The notes under the pieces are model-generated. The model ran no database searches. It was not told the origin of the DNA and saw only the letters and a list, made by a program, of their open reading frames with translations. From RGIG5579 sp045580105 (GTDB lineage: Bacteria > Bacillota > Clostridia > Oscillospirales > SIG627), in the NCBI GenBank assembly GCA_045580105.1, contig JAZNNH010000019.1, positions 1 through 27,917 on the forward strand: a stretch of 27,917 bases of DNA, written 5' to 3'. Position numbers and translations under genes: made by a program. This document shows positions 21,239-27,917 of this stretch, piece by piece; position 1 is the first letter of the stretch, and each line of letters starts with the position of its first letter.

Positions 21239-23826
21239 AACTCGGGATTGTGCACGGAACAGAATGCGTTTGCCTGCGGGGTACCGGTAGAATATCCGCC
21301 GAAGGTTCCGGTTCCGTCATACGCGTGGGCAAAGTGAGAATAACTCGGGTCGCTCGGATAGTAGACACCGGCAGGTAACTGCTGATAGGTATACTGCGTA
21401 TCGTTTACCTTGATGTTGGCTTCAAAAACACGCTTCCAATTGACCAGCGCTCTTTCGAACGTTGCAGGACAATTGGGTCCTGCGATGCGATTGCTTTCCG
21501 TGCAAAATGCAACGGGAACGTGACGGTCACAGGTGCCGGTCGGAAGATTGGAACGGGTGTAATAGCCGGTTGCCGTACGGTTGCCTCTGAGGTCGGCTTT
21601 GCAGTAAGGGCCTGCCAACAGTCCGGAGTCCTTGCAGTAGGTTCTGGTGACCAGATTCTTGGTCAGAGAGTCGGAAAACTTCTTCAAGTTTCCGGCTTCA
21701 ATCAGTTCCTTGTGAACGGAAGTCATCACTTGATCCCAAATATAGAGGGCAGGGGTGATTTTGGTTTGACCGGCTTTGAATCCGGTCAGGGATTTGGCAA
21801 CGTCATAGCCAACCCAGCACGCGGCGGTGTAATAGGGGGTGTATCCGCAAAAATACAGGTCGTTGTCGTTCTGGGTTGTACCGGTTTTTCCGGCGCAATC
21901 CACTTGACGGCGCAGCGTCAGCTTGGAACCGGTACCGGAGGTTACGACCTCCTGCATGAGTTTAGTCATAACGGCACAGGTATCTTCGCTGAGAATGACC
22001 TGTGTCGTGGCGTTGGTTTTATCCAAAATGATGTTGTTGTTGGAATCCAGCACTTTGGTGTAGGTTTTGGATTCATTATACACACCGTTGTTGGCAATGG
22101 CGGCATAAGCGGCTGCCATATCACGGTTATAAACACCGTTGGTAAAACCGCCCAAGCCCAAGGGCGCATAGTCCATATCGGATGCTACCAAGGAGGACAT
22201 GCGGTATTTGTTGACCAGAAAATCGTAAGAGGTTTTGGTGCCGAGCAAATCCACCACCTTAACGGCAATGGTGTTTTTGGAGTCGCGAACCGCTTGGGAA
22301 ACGGTGTAAAGCCCATCGTAAACAAAGTTCCAGTTGTTGGGCCACGTGGTTCCGGCTGCGGTGTCGATTCGAAACGGAGTGTCGTCCAAAACCGAGGAAT
22401 AATTAATCAGGCCTTTTTCCAGCGCGATGGAATACGAGCCCAACGGCTTGATGGAAGAGCCGGGTTGACGGGTTGCCATAGTGGCACGGTTGAACGCGAG
22501 AGGCGTATCCTTGACCCCTCTTCCGCCGACGATCGCAACGATATTACCGGTGCTTTGATCGATAATGGTCATCGCGGATTCGACTTGAACTCCGACACCG
22601 TGGGAGGGGAACATTTCATTGTTTTGATAAACCGCATCGAGTTTTGCCTGAATGCCGCGGTCGATGGTGGTGTAGATTTGAAGACCGCCGCTGTAGAGCA
22701 GGTTCTTCGCTGTCTGTTCGTCGTAATTGTACGTTTCTTGCAGATCGCGGATGATATCGAATATTACCGTATCCACAAACCAGCTGTGGACGGTACTGAT
22801 TTTCTGTTCTTCCGCGCCTTGCTTGAGAATCAATTCCTCGCTTTTGGCGGCGCGAATTTCCTCAATGGTATAGGTCTTTTCAATGTCGGTATTTTCGTAC
22901 ATCTGATTGAGTACGATATCCCGTCGCTCTTTGTTCTTTTCCGGATGGTTGACCGGATCCCACTTCGACGGGTTTTGCGGAATGGAAGCCAGAGCGGCGC
23001 ATTCCACCAAAGTCAGATCGGCAACCTCTTTTCCAAAGAACTCATAGGCGGCAGCCGCCACCCCGTAGCAGCCCTTGGAAAGGTAAATGGTGTTCAGATA
23101 ATTTTCCAGAATTTCCTGCTTGGAGCGTTTTCCCTCCAAATTCAGTGCACGCAAGATCTCCTGAATCTTTCGTTGAATGGTGACGTCGTCTTCTCCGGTC
23201 ACGTTCTTAATGAGCTGCTGGGTGATGGTAGAACCGCCGTAGGAATCGTTTCCGGTCAAAAAGCCGAGAACCGCACCGGTGGTGCGTCGAAGGTCGATTC
23301 CTTTATGGGTGAAAAAGCGTTTGTCCTCGATGGAAACGAAGGCGTTGATCAGATCCTCGGGCATTTCCTCGTAGCTGACCCACATTCGGTTTTCCGTTCC
23401 GTGGATTCTTTCTTCTTCCCATTCAATCCACTCTTTGCTTCCGTCTGCATTGGTTTGTTCGTAATAAACGGAGGTGGTCAAGCTGGAATCGGTTTTCAGA
23501 TCTTCAATGTCGTAAACCGGATCCACGTAGTTTTTAATGTAAACGACCAAAGCGCAAGCGACAGCGGAACCGGTAATGATTCCGATCAAAAGAACCGTCA
23601 AGATGATGTTCAGGGAATAGGTGACGATCTTTCTTGCGTATTTGGAAAGTGTTTGCAATATGCGCAAGATCACCTTGGATGCGACGGTTTTCACATTGGA
23701 GGCCTGCTCGGACGTGACTTTTGCTGCAGAAGAAACCTGTTCTCTCTTCTGCGGCGCGGCGGCAGGAATCTTTTCCGTCGGCTTTTTCTTGTCCGGCAGA
23801 GGGGGCTTTTTTTCTTTGTTTTCCAT
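21229..23826 (-). CDS. Class A penicillin-binding protein (PBP1A family), transglycosylase and transpeptidase
   Basis: The product has 865 residues and builds and crosslinks peptidoglycan outside the membrane. Residues 1-65 are a charged cytoplasmic tail (Lys/Pro/Ala-rich), about 68-97 the membrane anchor. The GT51 domain has EDKRFFTHKGID (catalytic E167) and GGSTITQQLIKN (198-208). The transpeptidase domain has RQPGSSIKP (S457, K460), SKN (516-518) and KTGTT (647-651). The C-terminal 150 residues hold a duplicated cysteine motif (CKDSGLLAGPYC and CTESNRIAGPNC) and a Ser/Gly/Tyr-rich tail ending in CSVHNPELCI. AGGAG precedes the ATG. It follows dnaE by 48 bases. Confidence 0.95.
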   Translation of the reverse strand: MENKEKKPPLPDKKKPTEKIPAAAPQKREQVSSAAKVTSEQASNVKTVASKVILRILQTLSKYARKIVTYSLNIILTVLLIGIITGSAVACALVVYIKNYVDPVYDIEDLKTDSSLTTSVYYEQTNADGSKEWIEWEEERIHGTENRMWVSYEEMPEDLINAFVSIEDKRFFTHKGIDLRRTTGAVLGFLTGNDSYGGSTITQQLIKNVTGEDDVTIQRKIQEILRALNLEGKRSKQEILENYLNTIYLSKGCYGVAAAAYEFFGKEVADLTLVECAALASIPQNPSKWDPVNHPEKNKERRDIVLNQMYENTDIEKTYTIEEIRAAKSEELILKQGAEEQKISTVHSWFVDTVIFDIIRDLQETYNYDEQTAKNLLYSGGLQIYTTIDRGIQAKLDAVYQNNEMFPSHGVGVQVESAMTIIDQSTGNIVAIVGGRGVKDTPLAFNRATMATRQPGSSIKPLGSYSIALEKGLINYSSVLDDTPFRIDTAAGTTWPNNWNFVYDGLYTVSQAVRDSKNTIAVKVVDLLGTKTSYDFLVNKYRMSSLVASDMDYAPLGLGGFTNGVYNRDMAAAYAAIANNGVYNESKTYTKVLDSNNNIILDKTNATTQVILSEDTCAVMTKLMQEVVTSGTGSKLTLRRQVDCAGKTGTTQNDNDLYFCGYTPYYTAACWVGYDVAKSLTGFKAGQTKITPALYIWDQVMTSVHKELIEAGNLKKFSDSLTKNLVTRTYCKDSGLLAGPYCKADLRGNRTATGYYTRSNLPTGTCDRHVPVAFCTESNRIAGPNCPATFERALVNWKRVFEANIKVNDTQYTYQQLPAGVYYPSDPSYSHFAHAYDGTGTFGGYSTGTPQANAFCSVHNPELCI

Positions 23827-23874
23827 ATCTTCTCCTACTTTGTTTTTGCATTGCTGGAAAAGTCAAAAGTGATA

Positions 23875-26800
23875 TTATTTTACGCCAACGTTTTCTTCTC
23901 CCAAAAGTTCTTTTAATTCGCGAAACACTCTGGGGGTCAGTTGACAGGAAAGCCCGTTTGCGTAAAAGAGCTTCCCGGTGTCAAGATAATAGAAATAGCA
24001 AGGGGTTTTACCCGAGAAAATGCGAAGCAAAGCCATGGCTCTCTTTTCTATTTTACTCCCTTTTTTCGGGAAACGCAAGAATAATTTGGAAACTGCGTCA
24101 AAATTCATTATTTTTTCGGAATTGTCTTTTGTTTCCGGGCGGCAAGGTGCATTGGTTTCCGCTGAAATCTGAACTTCTTCGGGCAAAACGATCCGATCGG
24201 CGAGAATCTTGATCTCCTCGTCTTTTGTGTTCACTTTGCCGAACACGGCAACGACCGCACCTTCTTCCAAAAGGGAAGAACACTTTGCAAGAACGTTCGG
24301 AAAAACGATGACCTCGCACCTTCCGCTTTGGTCTTCCGCTTGAACGAACGCCATTCGAGAGCCGTTTTTCGCTTGTTTGAGCACCAGCGTTTCCACCAGA
24401 CACAACAGTAGCACTTCGTTTCCGTCGTGAAATTTTTCCGGCTCGGTTTGGAATTGAATCAGATCGATCGCGCCGATTTTGTCGGCAAGATCGGTATATT
24501 GAGAGAGCGGGTGACCCGAAAAATAAACACCGCATACGCTTTTTTCCGCGCGCAGAAGTTCTTTTTTCTCAAACTCGGGAATATCGGGGTATTCCTCCTG
24601 TCTTTGCCTTTCGGTTGCGGCAGGGGCTAAGTCAAAGAGCGTCATTTGACCGGGAAGAGCGCGTCCGGAAAGATCGCGTGCAGAATCCATCATCGGTTCA
24701 ATGACGGCGCAAAGGCGCGAACGGGCAATGCCGAAGCAGTCCATCGCACCCGAAAGCACCAAGCTTTCCAACGCTTTTTTGTTCAGTCCCTGACCTCGCA
24801 TACGATCGACAAAATCACCGAAGGAGGTGAAAGGGCCTGAGTTTCGTTCTTTGAAAATGTTTTCGATCAAGGCGTCGCCAACGTTTTTGATTCCGACAAA
24901 TCCGACGCGCAGCGCGTTCCTGCTGACCGAGAAGGATAGCTGGCTTTCGTTGACGTGGGGAGGCAGGATCGGAATGCCCATTTTTTGGCATTCGGAAAAA
25001 TAGTAGGAATACTTATCACTACCCAATTGGCTGGTCAAAACCGCGGCCATATATTCCTTGGGGAATTTGCATTTCAGATACGCCGTCCGATAGCTGAGAA
25101 TGGCGTAGGCGGCGGCGTGAGACTTGTTGAATGCGTATTTGGCAAAATCCGCCATTTCCTGAAAGACTTTTTCAGCCGCCTCGGGGGAAATGCCGCGGGC
25201 AATGGCGCCTTCGCAGCGTGCCTCCTGATCGCTGTTTTGCGTGCCGTGAAGGAAAATCTCGTGTTCGCGTTCCATCACGTCTTTTTTCTTTTTGGACATC
25301 GCACGGCGCACGATATCGGCTCTGCCGAAGGAATAGCCCGCCAATTCGCGGAAAATTTCCATAACCTGTTCCTGATATACGATACAGCCGTAGGTGGAGG
25401 CGAGGATTTTAGTCAATTGGGGAATTTCGTGCTCGGTGCGTCCGAGCTGTTTGTTTTTCAAGAAACGAGGGATTGAATCCTTCGGACCCGGACGGTACAG
25501 AGCGATGGCGGCAGTGATGTCGTCAATGCTCTCGGGCTTCATTTGCAGCATCAACGCCTTCATGCCGGACGATTCGATTTGGAACATGCCGGCGGTTTCC
25601 CCACGGCTGATCATTCGGAAGGTGTCCGAATCATCCGGTGGAATGCTTCGAATATCAAAATCGGGAACGTTTTTTCTGATTTCATCGACCGCATCGCGGA
25701 TGATGGTCAGATATCGAAGACCCAAAAGGTCGATTTTCAGCAGTCCCAAGTCGGCAATTTCCGTCATGGTATATTGCGTGACGGTGGCTCCGGTGTTGAC
25801 TGCCAGCGGAACGTAGTCGGAAACGGGCTTGTCCGTTAATACAATGCCGGCGGCGTGAATGGAAGCGTTTCTGGGCATGCCCTCCAAGCTTTGGGCAATC
25901 CGCATCATTTCTTTTGCTTCGCCCTCGCTGCACATTGCGGCAAGTTCCCTGTCTTCTTCCAGCGCCTTTTTCAAGGTCATATCCAAAAAGCGCGGGATGC
26001 GCTTTACGATGCGATCCACTTGGGCATACGGAATTCCCATTACTCTGCCCACGTCGCGCACAGCGGCGCGGGATGCCATGGTGCTGAAGGTGATGATTTG
26101 CGCCCCGTGTTCCGCCCCGTATTTTTGGGCAACGTATTCGATCACCTCGTGACGGCGTTCTTTGCAAAAGTCAATGTCAAAGTCGGGCATCGAAACGCGT
26201 TCGGGATTGAGGAAGCGTTCGAAAATCAAATGGTTCGCAATGGGGTCCAGCTCGGTGATATCCAAACACCAAGCGGCAAGAGAACCCGCTCCGCTGCCTC
26301 TTCCGGGACCGACGTAAATATCGTTTTTCTTGGCAAAACCCACAAAATCGGAAACGATGAGAAAATAGTCACAAAAGCCCATCTTGTCGACGACGGAAAG
26401 CTCGTATTCGAGTCGAGAATCGTATTCCGATCGGTTTTGGATGTTGTGTTCAGCAATTCTTTTTTCCAGACCCTCAAGGCAGAGCTTCTTCAAGTACTCG
26501 GAAGAAGAAAGTCCCAGATCGTTCTGAAAATGCGGCAGATGCGCCTGCGTAAAATCAAATTCCACTTGACAGCGTCGCGCAATGGCGGCGGTGTTGGTGA
26601 TCGCTTCCGGCGTCTTGGGGAAAAGGGAAGCCATCTCTTCGGTGGATTTGAAATAAAACTCTTCCGTTTCGAATCGCATTCGATCTTGATCTTGCAGGGT
26701 TTTGCCGGTCTGAATACATAAAAGGGCGTCGTGGCTCTTGGCATCTTCCGGAAGCAGGTAATGTACGTCGTTGGTGGCAACCAGCCCGATTCCGGATTTT

Positions 26801-27390
26801 TTGGAAAGTGCGATCAGCGCGGAATTGACGCGCAATTGATCTGCGATTCCGTGATCCTGCAATTCGAGGAAAAAGGAATCCGGCCCGAAAATATCGCGCA
26901 GTTCCCGTGCGCACGCCTCTGCACCGGCGGTATCACCGGCAAGAATCAAACGGGGAATTTTCCCCGCCAAGCACGCGGAAAGGCAAATCAGTCCCTCGTG
27001 ATTTTGACGCAGGGCTTCCATATCAATGCGCGGCTTTTGATAAAATCCATCCGTAAAGGAGGCGGTGACAAGACGGATCAGATTCCGGTATCCGGTCATG
27101 TTCTCGCAAAGCAAAATCAGGTGATAATTCTCCCGATCGTAAGCGGGGTCTTTTTCGCTCATCGAGCGCGCCGCTAAATAGACTTCACAGCCGATAATGG
27201 GGTGAATGCCTTCTTTCTTTGCCGCTTTATAGAACTCAATGGCGCCGTACATCACACCGTGATCGGTGATGGCAACGGAGCTCTGTCCCAGCTCACGAGC
27301 GCGCTGAAAAAGCCGGTCGATGCGGCAGGCACCGTCCAGAAGGGAATATTCCGTATGAAGATGCAGGTGAACGAAATCTTCTCTTTCCAT
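23875..27390 (-). CDS. dnaE: DNA polymerase III subunit alpha (DnaE)
   Basis: The product has 1171 residues. Order of domains: PHP domain (about 1-280, starting VHLHLHTEYSLLDG with H8, H10, H12), polymerase palm with GPGRGSGAGSL (361-371), MPDFDIDF (401-408; catalytic D405 and D407) and LKIDLLGLR with D554, then fingers, helix-hairpin-helix region and an OB-fold near the C-terminus. The three catalytic aspartates match the C-family polymerase spacing. Length is close to E. coli DnaE (1160), so this is the DnaE1 type rather than PolC (which carries an exonuclease). AAGGA eight bases ahead supports the ATG at 27390. Confidence 0.96.
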   Translation of the reverse strand: MEREDFVHLHLHTEYSLLDGACRIDRLFQRARELGQSSVAITDHGVMYGAIEFYKAAKKEGIHPIIGCEVYLAARSMSEKDPAYDRENYHLILLCENMTGYRNLIRLVTASFTDGFYQKPRIDMEALRQNHEGLICLSACLAGKIPRLILAGDTAGAEACARELRDIFGPDSFFLELQDHGIADQLRVNSALIALSKKSGIGLVATNDVHYLLPEDAKSHDALLCIQTGKTLQDQDRMRFETEEFYFKSTEEMASLFPKTPEAITNTAAIARRCQVEFDFTQAHLPHFQNDLGLSSSEYLKKLCLEGLEKRIAEHNIQNRSEYDSRLEYELSVVDKMGFCDYFLIVSDFVGFAKKNDIYVGPGRGSGAGSLAAWCLDITELDPIANHLIFERFLNPERVSMPDFDIDFCKERRHEVIEYVAQKYGAEHGAQIITFSTMASRAAVRDVGRVMGIPYAQVDRIVKRIPRFLDMTLKKALEEDRELAAMCSEGEAKEMMRIAQSLEGMPRNASIHAAGIVLTDKPVSDYVPLAVNTGATVTQYTMTEIADLGLLKIDLLGLRYLTIIRDAVDEIRKNVPDFDIRSIPPDDSDTFRMISRGETAGMFQIESSGMKALMLQMKPESIDDITAAIALYRPGPKDSIPRFLKNKQLGRTEHEIPQLTKILASTYGCIVYQEQVMEIFRELAGYSFGRADIVRRAMSKKKKDVMEREHEIFLHGTQNSDQEARCEGAIARGISPEAAEKVFQEMADFAKYAFNKSHAAAYAILSYRTAYLKCKFPKEYMAAVLTSQLGSDKYSYYFSECQKMGIPILPPHVNESQLSFSVSRNALRVGFVGIKNVGDALIENIFKERNSGPFTSFGDFVDRMRGQGLNKKALESLVLSGAMDCFGIARSRLCAVIEPMMDSARDLSGRALPGQMTLFDLAPAATERQRQEEYPDIPEFEKKELLRAEKSVCGVYFSGHPLSQYTDLADKIGAIDLIQFQTEPEKFHDGNEVLLLCLVETLVLKQAKNGSRMAFVQAEDQSGRCEVIVFPNVLAKCSSLLEEGAVVAVFGKVNTKDEEIKILADRIVLPEEVQISAETNAPCRPETKDNSEKIMNFDAVSKLFLRFPKKGSKIEKRAMALLRIFSGKTPCYFYYLDTGKLFYANGLSCQLTPRVFRELKELLGEENVGVK

Positions 27391-27401
27391 GGCAAAATCC
27401 T

Positions 27402-27430
27402 TTGACAGAATGGCTTGATTGTATTATAAT
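27402..27430 (+). promoter_or_regulatory. Consensus promoter for the thioesterase gene
   Basis: TTGACA (27402-27407), exactly 17 bases, then TATAAT (27425-27430): a perfect sigma-A consensus. It lies inside the dnaE 5' leader and faces the dnaE promoter. Confidence 0.85.
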
Positions 27431-27466
27431 AATGAGACAATGTTTTGCGACTATAATACAAACTAA

Positions 27467-27495
27467 ATTATAACACATAGTGGAAAAAAATACAA
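27467..27495 (-). promoter_or_regulatory. dnaE promoter
   Basis: On the minus strand TG-T-TATAAT (extended -10; TATAAT at 27472-27467) with TTGTAT (27495-27490) 17 bases upstream as a weak -35. The start would be near 27460. A second minus-strand TATAAT at 27428-27423 has no -35 partner. Confidence 0.6.
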
Positions 27496-27513
27496 CCTTT
27501 TTTGGGAGCGGAA

Positions 27514-27917
27514 ATGTTAGAAGAAAAAATCGAATTTCAAAGCTATGACTTGGAAGCATCGGGCTTTGTCAGGGTCAGTGCCATCATGCGAAGAATGCAG
27601 CAGATTGCAAGGGCAGATCTGAAAAAATTCGGGATCACCTATCAAGATATGCGAGAAAAAAACATGGCGTTCGTGGTGTCCCGCATGGCACTTGTTTTCG
27701 AACGTCCGATCGAAGGGGAAGTTCCGCTTCTTCTGAAAACCGCTGCCAATCCGACTCACGGTGCGACCTTTCCGCGATCCTTTGCTATTTTTGATGAAAA
27801 AGAGCAGACTTATAGCATTTTAGCACTCAACCGTGATTCTATGGTAGATATGCCGGTGCTGGGAATTGGTGGAAAGAGAGCGGGAACATATAATGGGCAG
27901 CTGGCATTGTCGCACAC
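27514..27917 (+). CDS. Acyl-ACP thioesterase family protein (3' end outside window)
   Basis: The first 134 codons are present. The N-terminal hotdog half resembles bacterial acyl-ACP thioesterases (PF01643): IEFQSYDLEASGFVRVSA, IMRRMQQIARADLKKFG, then DMREKNMAFVVSRMAL and FERPIEGEVPLLLKT. In this family the enzyme releases fatty acids from acyl carrier protein. GGGAG precedes the ATG. The active-site residues lie in the missing half, so another hotdog enzyme is possible. Confidence 0.8.
   Translation, partial: MLEEKIEFQSYDLEASGFVRVSAIMRRMQQIARADLKKFGITYQDMREKNMAFVVSRMALVFERPIEGEVPLLLKTAANPTHGATFPRSFAIFDEKEQTYSILALNRDSMVDMPVLGIGGKRAGTYNGQLALSH

Noticed and set aside
21520..23916. A 798-codon open frame on the plus strand
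   Set aside because: It is wholly antisense to the PBP gene, whose catalytic motifs are unmistakable. The translation is rich in Gly, Val and Ile with no domain pattern, as expected from reading a biased gene backwards.
1..27917. CRISPR arrays, insertion sequences, phage genes, tRNA or rRNA genes
   Set aside because: No regularly spaced repeats, transposase or integrase motifs, or RNA gene signatures were found on either strand; the window is a conserved chromosomal region rather than an accessory island.

Overview
The window looks like chromosomal DNA of an anaerobic low-to-mid G+C Bacillota, probably a Clostridia-type gut or environmental bacterium. The reasons are the Rnf complex remnant at the left edge, a small 2[4Fe-4S] ferredoxin, the darA-holB-ricT cluster, KtrAB potassium uptake, a folate ECF S component under a THF riboswitch, strong AGGAGG-type ribosome binding sites, and sigma-A promoters close to TTGACA/TATAAT. 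Finer taxonomy cannot be read from the sequence. No rRNA, tRNA, CRISPR array, transposase or phage gene was found, and nothing looks recently imported. It is mostly a housekeeping region with several interesting regulatory details.

Left part (1-3055, plus strand): the 3' end of rnfB, a NusG-domain-II protein, a Gx-transporter family membrane protein and an ApbE flavin transferase lipoprotein form the tail of an Rnf-type redox operon. A second plus-strand unit follows: a 47-codon remnant of an isoprenylcysteine carboxylmethyltransferase-family gene, a small membrane protein and a UPF0145 protein. It ends at a terminator shared with the convergent cysK (minus).

Middle (4007-12007): cysK and a large wall hydrolase (GHL10 glycosidase-like domain fused to a zinc amidase) diverge from a promoter region rich in dyad symmetry. 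The hydrolase is translationally coupled to a 103-residue membrane protein. Minus-strand genes then run, from right to left in transcription order: darA (c-di-AMP receptor), holB, murA with its own promoter, ricT, and a ferredoxin with its own promoter.

12016-18748: a MacB-type ATPase/permease fusion with a very large ectodomain, then ktrB-ktrA (minus). Diverging from ktrB are yhbY, a YugP-family zinc metallopeptidase and a membrane protein with a zinc ribbon (plus), closed by a strong bidirectional terminator.

Right part (18757-27917): a minus-strand series dnaE, class A penicillin-binding protein, tadA, folT and folC. A THF riboswitch lies between tadA and folT. Its downstream hairpin buries the folT ribosome binding site, and folT seems to lack a normal start codon (AUA at the expected place). 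An acyl-ACP thioesterase gene (plus) is cut by the right edge; its promoter lies in the dnaE leader, facing the dnaE promoter. Functionally the region combines wall synthesis and remodelling (murA, PBP, GHL10-amidase), replication (dnaE, holB), folate salvage (folT, folC), potassium and c-di-AMP physiology (ktrAB, darA) and electron transfer (rnfB, apbE, ferredoxin).
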